The notes beneath the pieces are model-generated. The model did no database searches. It was not told where the DNA came from and was given only the letters and a program-made list of their open reading frames with translations. Below, one piece after another: positions 1-9,023 of a stretch of DNA of 64,000 bases. This DNA is from Roseibium suaedae. GTDB lineage: Bacteria; Pseudomonadota; Alphaproteobacteria; Rhizobiales; Stappiaceae. Made by a program: the position numbers and the translations under genes. The DNA lies in NCBI RefSeq assembly GCF_900142725.1, contig NZ_FRBW01000006.1:62001-126000 (forward strand), given 5' to 3'. Position 1 is the first letter of the stretch. Every line of letters begins with the position of its first letter.

Positions 1-858
1 ATCGGCAATATCAATGGTTTCAACTGGAAAGTCTGTATTGGAGCCTGCAGCTGGCGTCATGTCCAGAAGGTGATGGAGGATCTGCATCGCAAGCTGACTG
101 TTCATTGCTTCGGTCGGATGTCCATCGTCCGTGCGCAGCCACTGGTCAATGCCCGCTTCCGTCGCCTCATCCAGGTATGGATGCGTGACCAGCCGATGGC
201 CGAACTGTGCGGAAACTCCATGAATCACCTGGCTGAAGGACTTCAGTTTGGCATTCAGAGACCGGCTGCGGTTTCGGCTGCGGATGATATCCAGATGCAC
301 GATCCTTGCATCAGCGCGAATGAGGGGCAGCATTTCCGAAATGCTTGTGAGCGCGCTTTCAAACTCGTCAGCGCTCTGGCAAGGCTCGAACGTGATGGTC
401 TGGCCTTCCGCCATGGCGGAGATGGGCCCCGGCTCGCTCATGTCAGCCGTCGTGCGGATCATACGGTGCTCGAGACAGTCGACAGACCCCACGCAGATGA
501 CAATTGCGTCGGGGGCAAAGGCCTGGAAACGCTCCATATGCGCCTTGAGGTAGAACGCGCAGGAACGCGTGATGGCGCCTGGCATCGCGACGTTCCAGAG
601 CGTGCTGTGCCTTGAGCGGTAGATGGCTCCCCTGTCATAGAGATATAGGCCACGGCCGTGTTCCGTGAGATCCGCGGCCTCGGGAAAGGGGATGCCTTCT
701 GCTTCAGCATCCAGATAGTGCATCAGAAAGGTTGGCCACTGACCGAGAACAGCTGTGTTTGCCTCTAGCTCCTGCGCCCAGGAAAGGTTCACCTCTTCTC
801 CGAAGGAGGGCGGCCTTCTGCGGTTTGTCTCGCTGGCGCCAATAACCAGAAGCCTCAT
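1..858 (-). CDS. SGNH-hydrolase-like protein, 3' end beyond window
   Basis: An open frame starts with ATG at 858 and runs without a stop through the left edge, so the C-terminus is missing (at least 285 residues are visible). It opens with VIGASETNRRR, which resembles SGNH block I. ICVGSVDC in mid-protein resembles the block III G-x-N/S-D element, and DGHPTEAMN near the visible end resembles the block V Asp-x-x-His. SGNH enzymes are esterases or O-acetyltransferases, so trimming or adding acyl groups on the glycan made by the neighbouring genes is a reasonable inference. The block I serine context (GAS rather than GDS) is atypical. It is the most downstream visible gene of the minus-strand polysaccharide cluster. 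Family assignment is moderate; the substrate is unknown. Confidence 0.6.
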   Translation of the reverse strand, partial: MRLLVIGASETNRRRPPSFGEEVNLSWAQELEANTAVLGQWPTFLMHYLDAEAEGIPFPEAADLTEHGRGLYLYDRGAIYRSRHSTLWNVAMPGAITRSCAFYLKAHMERFQAFAPDAIVICVGSVDCLEHRMIRTTADMSEPGPISAMAEGQTITFEPCQSADEFESALTSISEMLPLIRADARIVHLDIIRSRNRSRSLNAKLKSFSQVIHGVSAQFGHRLVTHPYLDEATEAGIDQWLRTDDGHPTEAMNSQLAMQILHHLLDMTPAAGSNTDFPVETIDIAD

Positions 859-1040
859 TCTGCGGCCCACCCCAGAGGTTCGTTTTCGCACGGCTTCGAG
901 CTTGCAATGGCAGGTGCTTGCCGGAAGATGCCGGTCCTGTCTCTGTCAGTCCCTCGCAGAACGGTACAGCGGGCAGGTTGGTGACCTGCCCCTTGTGCCT
1001 TTTCTGCCTGGTATTGCGCCTGCCCCATTCCGTTCACCGC

Positions 1041-2156
1041 TCAGGTCAGGAAGCGCTGGGAGATTTCAAAGACACAGAGGTCCGAACCGTTTTCCGCGAT
1101 GTCTGCCCGAACTGCCCAGGGGTTCCAGTAGAACTCCGTCTCGGCGAAATGCTGGGAGAACACGTCCGTCAGCTTGCCCTTGCCGAGAATGGAACTGTGA
1201 GAGTCGCCATAGATGGTGACCTTCTTCTCAAACGCCGGCTGGCTGTTGCGAAGGACCTGATAGGTGTCGCCCAGCGGGTCTGCGAACTGCTCGTTGCCAT
1301 CCGCGAGCGTGATGCTCTCGTAGCATTCCTTTTCAAGCATCGGGTACTTGAAGTCCGCATTGTTCAGTTTGATCTTTGCAGAAAGATCAAAGTAGAAAAG
1401 CTTCTCAGTCGTAATCTTGAACGAGCTTTGTTCGCTGTCCTCAATGTAGCCAACTCTCTTGAGGATATCCTGCTCGATCTTGATGTAATCGGTTAGAGAG
1501 AGATGCGTGTCCGGATAGCGGAAATCCGTGATGTGGGCACCTTCTACCACGATTTTCAGAGTTTCCTCGAAATCGATCAGTTCCACATTGGAACCGGCCA
1601 GCTTCTTCGTCAGAATTTCAACGCTGTATTGCCAGTTCCCGTGGGTTTCGCGGTTCCCCAGCAGCATGTCGACCACGAAATCCTTTTCAGGAATGATCAC
1701 GGCGATCAGTTTGCCTTGAAGCGGACGGGCCTGCGCGATCAACCGGTTTGCAACGGAATTGGCGCGGTTCTCCAGCGTGGTTCTGTCGCAGAAGCGCTTG
1801 CCGGTCCAGGCATTCGATCCCATGAAGATGGCCGGAACGCCATGGTAATAGGACGCGGTGCCGTCGTCGGAAACGAGCGGGCGCTGATCCGTGTCGGGGA
1901 TCGTCAGATCCCAGGTCTTCGCATAATGCAGGAAGCCCTTCGCTGCATTGTCCACCGGCTTGAGATTCAGGATGTAGAGTTTGCGTTCTTCTTGACTTGT
2001 CAGCGCATTGAATTCGGCAACGTATTTCTCTGCAAGCTCTTCATCCGTCATTCTTGTTCTCCCGAGATTTTGCTTGGCACGTTGTATCTTTTTCAAAACG
2101 GATTGCCAGCCACGCGTCATGGTCTGAGCCTCGTTCGGACTGGATTTCTTGATCAT
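1041..2156 (-). CDS. AlgX/AlgJ-like SGNH acyltransferase-type protein
   Basis: 371 residues with no clear signal peptide; the basic N-terminus contains no hydrophobic run. The paired motifs YPDTHLS (mid-protein) and TIYGDSHSS (C-terminal third) match the Asp-x-His and GDSHS elements of the AlgX/AlgJ SGNH-like domain. The ending VFEISQRFL is like the conserved end of that family. AlgX/AlgJ proteins act in O-acetylation of exopolysaccharide in the periplasm. The lack of an export signal leaves open a cytoplasmic role or a missed N-terminus. Together with the adjacent SGNH-like gene (1-858) it suggests acylation of the glycan. Family call is fair; the specific reaction is inferred. Confidence 0.6.
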   Translation of the reverse strand: MIKKSSPNEAQTMTRGWQSVLKKIQRAKQNLGRTRMTDEELAEKYVAEFNALTSQEERKLYILNLKPVDNAAKGFLHYAKTWDLTIPDTDQRPLVSDDGTASYYHGVPAIFMGSNAWTGKRFCDRTTLENRANSVANRLIAQARPLQGKLIAVIIPEKDFVVDMLLGNRETHGNWQYSVEILTKKLAGSNVELIDFEETLKIVVEGAHITDFRYPDTHLSLTDYIKIEQDILKRVGYIEDSEQSSFKITTEKLFYFDLSAKIKLNNADFKYPMLEKECYESITLADGNEQFADPLGDTYQVLRNSQPAFEKKVTIYGDSHSSILGKGKLTDVFSQHFAETEFYWNPWAVRADIAENGSDLCVFEISQRFLT

Positions 2157-2282
2157 AAGGGATTGTTACGGCAGATCTTGAGCGCTGTAACTATCGCCGT
2201 TCGTCGCCTTTCCAGTGGGGCATGGGTGAGGACAGTGGATCATTGCTGTCAATGAGCCACTGCCGATACGGTGGTCGGTATC

Positions 2283-3326
2283 CTAGGATTGGAGAAGGTC
2301 GGTCTCAGCCTTGACCCAGTTGTAGAAGCCATTGCCGACAAACTGGGGCTGGCTGAAGGCATCCCTCAGATCCTTGCGGTCGCGGTAGAGCGTTCGCACG
2401 GGCTTGGGAATGGCTTCCCCGTTGTCGAAATATCCATAATACCAATATCTTGGCGGAATAGCGTCGTCGGTGGCGGCGACGACGGCATTCCGGTACCAGA
2501 GCCAGAGCTCATAGACTTCCAGATTGTCTTTCGCATAGCGAACCGTCATGGCATCGCCGATCGGACCAAGCTTCGTGAAATGATAGAAGCGAAGCGGCCG
2601 GTCGTTGATCAACGCGGTGCCGTTGCTGTCGAAGGACATGGTCCGCTGGCTGAGGTTCCAGCTGGCGACATTGTATCCAGGATCGCGCAAGACCTTCACA
2701 TTGTCGAAGAAGCACGGAATGAGATTGCACCATTTCTGGTCGACGAAGATGCCGATATCCAGCCGGTCGTGGCACCAGTCGTACAGGCGGTCTGCCCACC
2801 AGGCGGCAAAGCGGTTGCCTTCACTGTCATTGTTGACGGCGATGAAGCCGAGGTTGAACACCCCATAGGTGAGCGAGGCTGCCTCGTTGTCGAGAATCGC
2901 CGTGATGTCGCTCTTCGGCTCCGGATCGACCTGGTGCGGTGTCAGCACGATCGAGTACTGGTCCAGGAGATCCGAGACCTCGGACATCGAGTTGAAGACG
3001 GCGATGTCCGGATCGAAATAGAAGACTTTCTCGCATCCGGGCTGCGAAAGCAGGAGCTGAAGCGCGGCTCCCTTGACCGCGGTACAGGCTTCCACGACGT
3101 CCATGCCGAACAGCCAGGGGCCTGTCTGCTCGCCAAACAACTCCTCGGCGGTGACGACCTTGTCGAATGAACCTTCTGCCCAGGCCTCATCCAGGTCCTC
3201 AGGCGCCTTGTCCGTCAGGACCGCCCAGATGACCCAATCGGGATGCTGCTCGCGAAGGGTTTCCGCCAGAACGCGTGCACGGTTCAAATAGCTGAAGGAA
3301 AAGCTCGTATAGGCATGAATGGTCAC
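2283..3326 (-). CDS. Glycosyltransferase, GT8/nucleotide-diphosphosugar type
   Basis: 347 residues, predicted cytosolic. The N-terminal YTSFSFSYLNRARVLAETL and the FYFDPDIAVF segment (a DxD-type metal and nucleotide-sugar site near residue 105) point to a GT-A fold transferase. FNLGFIAVNN and IFVDQKWCNLIP are further conserved blocks. It is clearly paralogous to the product of 9734-10777, with the same order of motifs over its whole length. Its start overlaps the end of the upstream 758-residue gene by 4 bp (3323-3326), so the two are probably translationally coupled. Donor and acceptor sugars cannot be told from sequence. Confidence 0.75.
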   Translation of the reverse strand: MTIHAYTSFSFSYLNRARVLAETLREQHPDWVIWAVLTDKAPEDLDEAWAEGSFDKVVTAEELFGEQTGPWLFGMDVVEACTAVKGAALQLLLSQPGCEKVFYFDPDIAVFNSMSEVSDLLDQYSIVLTPHQVDPEPKSDITAILDNEAASLTYGVFNLGFIAVNNDSEGNRFAAWWADRLYDWCHDRLDIGIFVDQKWCNLIPCFFDNVKVLRDPGYNVASWNLSQRTMSFDSNGTALINDRPLRFYHFTKLGPIGDAMTVRYAKDNLEVYELWLWYRNAVVAATDDAIPPRYWYYGYFDNGEAIPKPVRTLYRDRKDLRDAFSQPQFVGNGFYNWVKAETDLLQS

Positions 3327-5599
3327 GGCTTTGCCTCCAGTACGTCAAAAGTCATGCTGCTGAGATCCGCTTTCCATTGCTGCTTTTCACGCAGGTCCCG
3401 TGTTTTGGAGACAAGGTCCTCTGCCCGGCCGTCTTCAAATAGTTCGAGCAGATCTTCTTCGTCATTCAGGACCGCACCTGCATCATACTTGCGAACGAGC
3501 GAGGCGACATTGCCGGATCCTGCGTTCGTCAGAACAGCGGACCCTGCACAAATCGCCTCGATGGTGGAGAAGGAGAATGTCTCGAAACACGAGGCCCAGT
3601 GGAGGACCAGGTCGATCTGGTTCTCGGCAAGGGCATCGATCATCGCGCCGGGGTTCTCCGCAGTCACCGTGACGGCAACATGCTGGAGGTTCTCGGTCGC
3701 AGGCGGCGGGTTCGATCCGAAATAGACAAACCGGTATCCCTCGCGCGTGTTCAACTGCTTGTGCAGCTTCACGAACGTATGCCAGCCCTTGTGGATCCCG
3801 GGATAGCCGACGAAGGCAATGCGCTTGGGCGCATCAGCCTCAGATGCTGTGCCGTTTGCCTTCTTGTTCTTTTTCGTCAGTTTGACGTGCGGCAGCACTT
3901 CGGCCGACGCAGGGGTCAGTTTGCTGTTGGCCTTCCAAAGATCCATCGCGCCGTTTGAGGGCGCAAGGACCTTCGCCTCCACCGAGGCGAAGAAGGCCTG
4001 CATCCGCTTCTGATGGCTCGCGCGTTCCTTGCCGAACAGGCAGATCTTGCAGGAGTTGGACTTGATGTCCGGTGCTCCGCAGAAGGTCAGGTTGTTGCGC
4101 TGAAGCGCGTAGCTCGGGCAGATCGTGAAGAAGTCATGGAGCCAGACGAAGCAATCGCGGGTTCCGGTTGCGGCCACAAGCTTGGAAACGAGCTCCGGCA
4201 CATGACCCATCATGTGATGGACGATGACCTTCGTCGTCTTGTAGGACGGGCCAAGCTTTTTAGCGGCAATGATCATCTCCGACATCCTGATCAGGCAAAG
4301 CTCCTGACCATTCAGGAGAATTTGCATGACCGGATCATCGTCTTCATTTGCCAGGCATGGTAGCGGGCTTGCCGGGTGAATGTTCAGGTATGTGTTGCCG
4401 CCCGCAGTTGCCGCAGCCTCTTCCCGCTGAACGCACAACTGGACGCCGCCGCCGATACGGCGGTAGTTGTCGTGCGACACGCTGATGATCAGGCCGCTGT
4501 TCTCGGAGGTCTTGCCGGCGAGCACGAGGCTGACGACTTCCTCACCCGACTTGATCTCGATATCCTCGGGCAGTTCCCTTTTCCATTCCCGCGCCATTTC
4601 GCTGAACGGCCGCTGCTGCAGCAGCAGGTCGTAGCGGATGCCGCCCGGATGCCGGACCAGGCGTCCTTCCGACTTGCCGGCCAGCACCCAGTGCACAAGC
4701 GGGTTCATGCCGGCAGCCTTCACGTCCGGCGCCTGTTCCAGATAGAAGTTCGTTGAAAAGTCCGCCGAGGGGTCCCGGCCTTCTTTCCAGCCATGGTTCA
4801 TGTAGTGCTCAAAGGGGTCAACTTTTGCAGCAACAACATCCAGGTAATGGGAATTGTAATAGTAGGTGTCGAAAGCCTGCCGGATAAGCGCGATCTTGCC
4901 CTCGCTAAAGCCTTCGAGGCCACTGAGAGGCGTGGTAGACTTCTTGGTGGGGGCGAGCGCGGCCACACCCCGTCTCTTTTCTTTCCGGCCTTCGAAAACC
5001 CAATGTGTAAGCGGGTTTATGCCGGAGTCCCTAACGTCCTCACAGACTTCCAGATAATAATTCGTGCTGAAGTTGGCAGAAGGGTCACGGCCTTCGCGCC
5101 ATCCCTGCTGCATGTAATGCTCGAAGCCGGACAGCGTTGACTTGCCGACGTCCGGATATCTGTCCCGATAATACGCCTCGTCGAATTCTTCCCAGATCAG
5201 CTTGATCTGCTCGGAAGTAAAATCCTCGAGGAAGGCGAGAACAGGAGGGGGAGTGGTCTTCTGTCCCTTGATCAGGTGTTTGTTTTCGATGATCCAGTGA
5301 ACAAACGGATTGACGTTTTTCTCACGTAATTCAGGAACTTGCTGCAGATAAGTGGCGGTATGGAAGATCGCGCAAGGATCGCGCTCTTCTTTCCAGCCGA
5401 AGTTCATGAAGTGGTCAAAAGCGTCGATGCCGGGAAGGGCAATGTCTGGATAGCGCTTGTGGTAGTAGGTTTCATCGAAAATGGATCTGACTCGGTCCAA
5501 CTCAGCTGGGCTAAGGTTTTCCAGACCGTAAGTTGCCGGATTTGACTGGCTTTTACGGAACATGGACCCATGGAGTAGAGACTTTAACTTGGTTCGCAT
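3323..5599 (-). CDS. Repeat-bearing glycosyltransferase, GT4-like C-terminus
   Basis: 758 residues. The N-terminal part has three imperfect copies of a roughly 68-residue unit (about 41-107, 139-205 and 243-313). Each begins FDxxYYxxxYPD, continues HxMxxGWxEGRDP, then YLxxxxDVxxxGxNPLxHW. The C-terminal half (about 360-758) is a GT-B type transferase: IAFVGYPGIHKGWHTF starts the nucleotide-sugar lobe and CFETFSFSTIEAICAG is the donor-site helix. A Cys cluster (LTFCGAP then SNSCKIC) may bind a metal and is shared with the 10786-13809 protein. No signal peptide or membrane segment is visible. The repeats may be acceptor-binding or docking modules. It is coupled to the 2283-3326 gene by a 4-bp overlap. 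Confidence 0.75.
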   Translation of the reverse strand: MRTKLKSLLHGSMFRKSQSNPATYGLENLSPAELDRVRSIFDETYYHKRYPDIALPGIDAFDHFMNFGWKEERDPCAIFHTATYLQQVPELREKNVNPFVHWIIENKHLIKGQKTTPPPVLAFLEDFTSEQIKLIWEEFDEAYYRDRYPDVGKSTLSGFEHYMQQGWREGRDPSANFSTNYYLEVCEDVRDSGINPLTHWVFEGRKEKRRGVAALAPTKKSTTPLSGLEGFSEGKIALIRQAFDTYYYNSHYLDVVAAKVDPFEHYMNHGWKEGRDPSADFSTNFYLEQAPDVKAAGMNPLVHWVLAGKSEGRLVRHPGGIRYDLLLQQRPFSEMAREWKRELPEDIEIKSGEEVVSLVLAGKTSENSGLIISVSHDNYRRIGGGVQLCVQREEAAATAGGNTYLNIHPASPLPCLANEDDDPVMQILLNGQELCLIRMSEMIIAAKKLGPSYKTTKVIVHHMMGHVPELVSKLVAATGTRDCFVWLHDFFTICPSYALQRNNLTFCGAPDIKSNSCKICLFGKERASHQKRMQAFFASVEAKVLAPSNGAMDLWKANSKLTPASAEVLPHVKLTKKNKKANGTASEADAPKRIAFVGYPGIHKGWHTFVKLHKQLNTREGYRFVYFGSNPPPATENLQHVAVTVTAENPGAMIDALAENQIDLVLHWASCFETFSFSTIEAICAGSAVLTNAGSGNVASLVRKYDAGAVLNDEEDLLELFEDGRAEDLVSKTRDLREKQQWKADLSSMTFDVLEAKP

Positions 5600-6013
5600 C
5601 CGTATGAACCCATTTCGCTTTTTAATTAGAAGGTAAACACATGTTGGGGCAAAAGCACCAATACTAACTCGTCCGGAAGGTCATTGTCTGAATTAACACT
5701 CTTGTTTTGGAAGAGCGCCCCCCCAAAATCAAGGGAATTCTATCTTTTCCAAAGTCCCTGTCTTTCACACAAGATGTCCTGTTGGATAGGGAGTGATTGT
5801 CAAACGCATGGAAAGTAAAAGAAGTCGAACTTGAGAATATCAATGTGCCTGTCCTTGGGAATGACATGCATAGTCTCACTCGAATCCCGGGAGCGAATAT
5901 CCTTACTTAATGCGGCGAGCGTGTGACCGTCATGCTTTGGCATCGGCCAGCCGGTTTCCATCCTGTTGTCTCGAATGAAAACCGGCCTGCCAGATCAATC
6001 CGGATTGGTTCCG
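5600..6013. other. Long AT-rich intergenic gap with hairpin
   Basis: No convincing gene is seen; short frames here lack coding character. The side next to the 6014-6991 gene holds an inverted repeat (arms near 5949-5961 and 5975-5987, GCCGGTTT against AAACCGGC) just downstream of that gene's stop, but no strong T-run follows. The gap probably separates two transcription units, with the promoter for the 5599-to-1 genes on its left side. Confidence 0.4.
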
Positions 6014-6991
6014 TCAGGACTGCGCGCCCTTGAACAAAAGACCTTCGGTTTCAGCGAAGCGGAGGAAATCCTCGTAGAGGTCCATGCACGTGGTCTTGGC
6101 AATCTCGACCAGTACCGGATCGTAGTCCTTGTAAAGACCAACATTCTTCGCGGATTTTTCTGCGTCGAAAACATTCCGGACTTTCGGGCGGTTACCGATC
6201 ATCTTCTGGACGTAGGCTTCCCGGTAGTCCTCTTCCTGTACGAGGCGCTCGAACTGAATGATGAAGTAGCGGCCTTCGAACCGGTCACGGAAATTCTTCA
6301 CATGGTACATGCAGGACTGAAGCTGGGACTTGTAGATCGCGCATTGACGGTTGACCGTCTCGATGCTGTGTCCGAGGCCGTAGTGCCGGTTGAAGTCCAT
6401 GTTGGTATCCCGCGGATCACGGATGATCGCTGAGGAGATGGAACCTTCGGGATAGAAGCCGGTCAGTGCCGGCATCGCGCCGGTCGGGTCATTCTTGAGG
6501 CCGAGAATGCGCTCGATGCCATCCTGGGGGGCGTCTGGCCAGTGCGCAGGCAGGAGGGCCTCGCGAAGACCGTCGATCCAGTAGATGAAGCTTGCCTTCA
6601 GAACGTCGAACAGGTCATTGAACTCAAGCTCCTGATAGTTGTCCGGAAGCATCGCCAGCGCCTTGTCGCTGATGTCGACATAGTGCTCGCCAACCTGAGT
6701 CTTGAGATTGCGCATGACCTTCAGATAGAGGCCGAGCGAAAAATCTTCCTTCACGTTGAGGGCGTCGTCTCCCATCAGGTACAGCCGCATTTCTTCCTTC
6801 GATGCGAGCTTGTGCTTGTGGATGAGCGAAATCAGGACGCCGCCAAAGCTGTAGGGGTTCTTCAGAATACCGAATTCATTATACGGCTCAACAAAGCCGG
6901 CGATCGAGTGATACTGTCTTAATACATCGACCTGAGCAGTACAGCCCGTCTGGGCAAAACCGCTGCAGTTAATGATCTTGGGAAGAGTCAT
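6014..6991 (-). CDS. Sulfotransferase-like P-loop protein
   Basis: 325 residues, cytosolic. IINCSGFAQTGCTAQVDVL at the N-terminus sits where sulfotransferases carry the PAPS 5'-phosphosulfate loop, and SAIIRDPRDTNMDF near residue 190 matches the 3'-phosphate-binding RDPRD motif. These two motifs in this order and spacing are the sulfotransferase signature, though the first loop is divergent. It lies 8 bp downstream of the GT2 gene at 7000-7956 and probably shares its transcript. The likely role is sulfation of a sugar on the glycan (inference). Confidence 0.6.
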   Translation of the reverse strand: MTLPKIINCSGFAQTGCTAQVDVLRQYHSIAGFVEPYNEFGILKNPYSFGGVLISLIHKHKLASKEEMRLYLMGDDALNVKEDFSLGLYLKVMRNLKTQVGEHYVDISDKALAMLPDNYQELEFNDLFDVLKASFIYWIDGLREALLPAHWPDAPQDGIERILGLKNDPTGAMPALTGFYPEGSISSAIIRDPRDTNMDFNRHYGLGHSIETVNRQCAIYKSQLQSCMYHVKNFRDRFEGRYFIIQFERLVQEEDYREAYVQKMIGNRPKVRNVFDAEKSAKNVGLYKDYDPVLVEIAKTTCMDLYEDFLRFAETEGLLFKGAQS

Positions 6992-6999
6992 GTCGGATC

Positions 7000-7956
7000 C
7001 TAAGGCTTGTAATTAATTATCTTTTCAGAGTTTCCATAGTGCCTGAAGTGTTCAAGCTCCTTAGAGCTTGCCGGGTAATACAGGCGTTCCTTGAGGTCAT
7101 CCCGAACATTCTTGCGTTCTTTGTATCCAAGATAAGATCCATAGTTCTGGTTGAATCTGAACTGGAATATTTCTTTTATTTTATTGAAAGTGAGCTGCTC
7201 TTTTGAAAGCGAGCGGACGTCTGTATAGACCGACAGCGTGAGCAGCTTCAGGAAGTCCAGAAAATGGACATGGTAGCTGTCTTCGATCTTCGACATGGCA
7301 ATGGCTTCGCGCCGGTAGCGGTTCCGCACGCCTGCCCAGGTCTCGTCGTGGACATGGATGATGATGGAGTCAGCAACATAGGCGATCTGGCCGCCGTTCT
7401 TTTGCGCCTTCTTTGCCCAGTCGAGGTCCTCGAGTCCGGTCAGTTCCTCGTCATAGGGCAGGTTGAGCCATTCGGACCGGCGAACGGCGCAGTTTGCATT
7501 GTTGCAGAAGTAGTTGGCCTGAGGGTTTGCCGATTTACCCGGGAACCACTTCAGGAAAATCCGGTGTTCCGAATATTTCGTGATCTCGTTGCCGCGCTGG
7601 CAGCCATAGGACAGCACGACCTTTTCGTTGTCGAACGGGGCGAGCAGACGCGAAAGCCAGTCAGTGCTGAACGGGTAGACATGGCCCGAAACGAAGACAA
7701 GATATTCGCCCTCTGCAGCCCGGCATCCAATGTTCAGCGAACGGCCGAACGAGAATTCAGCCTTGGAAATCGGGACGTGCTTGACCGGAATGCCCTGGGA
7801 TTGCGCAATTTCCACGGTCCCATCCGTCGATCCGGAATCGACCAGGATGACTTCAAAATTCGGATAGTCCTGATGAGACAGGCCCTGCAGCAATTTCGCA
7901 ATATGCTGGCCTTCATTGTAGGTCCGAATGACTATGGATGCCTTTTTCTTTTCCAT
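7000..7956 (-). CDS. Family 2 glycosyltransferase
   Basis: 318 residues with the classical GT2 GT-A domain. VIRTYNEGQHIAKLLQGL opens the fold, VILVDSGSTDGT is the nucleotide-binding block, and VSGHVYPFSTDWL occupies the DxD region. TGLEDLDWAKKAQ is the ED-type catalytic base segment. The C-terminal region is basic and lacks transmembrane helices, so the enzyme is probably cytosolic or peripheral. It lies in the same-strand polysaccharide cluster upstream of the sulfotransferase-like gene. Donor sugar unknown. Confidence 0.85.
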   Translation of the reverse strand: MEKKKASIVIRTYNEGQHIAKLLQGLSHQDYPNFEVILVDSGSTDGTVEIAQSQGIPVKHVPISKAEFSFGRSLNIGCRAAEGEYLVFVSGHVYPFSTDWLSRLLAPFDNEKVVLSYGCQRGNEITKYSEHRIFLKWFPGKSANPQANYFCNNANCAVRRSEWLNLPYDEELTGLEDLDWAKKAQKNGGQIAYVADSIIIHVHDETWAGVRNRYRREAIAMSKIEDSYHVHFLDFLKLLTLSVYTDVRSLSKEQLTFNKIKEIFQFRFNQNYGSYLGYKERKNVRDDLKERLYYPASSKELEHFRHYGNSEKIINYKP

Positions 7957-7991
7957 GGCCTCGCCGTATGTCTTCAGGGGTCAGCACTTGG

Positions 7992-8024
7992 AACAGGTGT
8001 GCCCGTTGCGTGAGCACACCTGTT
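7992..8024 (-). terminator. Intergenic hairpin
   Basis: Perfect 11-bp inverted repeat (AACAGGTGTGC at 7992-8002 against GCACACCTGTT at 8014-8024) between the dehydrogenase stop at 8043 and the GT2 start at 7956. The T-tract is short and better placed for plus-strand transcription, so it may attenuate or process the operon transcript and not terminate it fully. Confidence 0.5.
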
Positions 8025-8042
8025 TTGGTGACCAATTTGAGA

Positions 8043-9023
8043 TTAGGTCAGCTTGTTCGGCGTGAAGTCGACAGCGTGATCCGGCAGCAGCTGGTTCAGC
8101 AGGATGTCAACCGTCATCGCGTTGATCCGGTTCACGGCCTCAACGGTGTTCGAGCCGCTGTGCGCCGAGAAGGTGCAGCGGTCCGCGTAGTTGCGGATCC
8201 GGGCATCTGCGGGCAGAGGTTCTGCCGCAAACACATCCAGACCGGCGGCCTTGACCTTGCCGGACTCGAGCGCATCGCAGAGATCCGGCTCGTTGATCAG
8301 GCCGCCACGCGACACGTTGATCACGATCACGCCGTCTTTCATCTGATCGAACGTGTCCTTGCAGAACAGGCCTGCGTTCTCTGGGGTCAGAGCGCAGCAG
8401 ATGATGACGATGTCGCTCTTGGCCAGGAGTTCCGGCAGATCGGTCTGGCGGATCTTGATGCTGTCCAGAGTTTCCTGGTCGCATGGGCGGACATCGTAGC
8501 CGAGGATGTCGAGGCCAAATCCGCCAGCTCTGCGGGCAACGCCCAGACCGATCGACCCCAGGCCGACGACGCCGACAGTCTTGCCGGCAAGCGTCGTGCC
8601 GGAGATGTTCTGCCAGCCGTTGTCCATGATGATGTTGTGCATCTTCATCGTGTGGCGGGCGAGCATGAGCAGGTGCGAATAGGCGACGTCAGCGACTTCT
8701 TCCGAGAAGCAGCCAGGCGTGTTGAAGACCGGCATGCCGACGGAACGGGCGTGGACCAGGTCAATGCCGTCAACGCCGATGCCCCACTTCACGATCGCCT
8801 TGAGCTTCGAGGCCTTGCCGGCGTCAATCACCTTCTTGTTGATGATATCGTCGCCCGCAATGATGCCGTCGATGCCTTCGATCAGGGAAAGCATTTCGTC
8901 GGCATCCAGCTGTTGTCCCTTCACCTCAGGAACGATCGCTTCGATGCCTGCCTTCTCGAAGAGGCCGGAAAAGTCTGAAACACGCTTTTGAAGGTGCTTG
9001 CAGGTAAGCAGAATCTTCATCAA
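8043..9023 (-). CDS. D-2-hydroxyacid dehydrogenase (phosphoglycerate dehydrogenase-like)
   Basis: 326 residues. The Rossmann nucleotide loop VGVVGLGSIGLGVARRA, followed by Asp in LGYDVRP, indicates NAD(H) binding. VINVSRGGLINEPDL carries the conserved substrate-side Arg, and FSAHSGSNT holds the catalytic His. The family reduces 2-oxo acids or oxidises D-2-hydroxyacids in the cytosol. Its stop-to-start junction is immediate with the upstream CMP-sugar synthetase gene (9024), so the two are co-translated. It may supply a hydroxyacid precursor or modify a sugar-acid in this pathway (inference). Confidence 0.85.
   Translation of the reverse strand: MMKILLTCKHLQKRVSDFSGLFEKAGIEAIVPEVKGQQLDADEMLSLIEGIDGIIAGDDIINKKVIDAGKASKLKAIVKWGIGVDGIDLVHARSVGMPVFNTPGCFSEEVADVAYSHLLMLARHTMKMHNIIMDNGWQNISGTTLAGKTVGVVGLGSIGLGVARRAGGFGLDILGYDVRPCDQETLDSIKIRQTDLPELLAKSDIVIICCALTPENAGLFCKDTFDQMKDGVIVINVSRGGLINEPDLCDALESGKVKAAGLDVFAAEPLPADARIRNYADRCTFSAHSGSNTVEAVNRINAMTVDILLNQLLPDHAVDFTPNKLT

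Noticed and set aside
5664..5879. Minus-strand 71-codon frame in the 5.6-6.0 kb gap
   Set aside because: Composition is random-looking, no ribosome site or motif, and the region is AT-rich intergenic.
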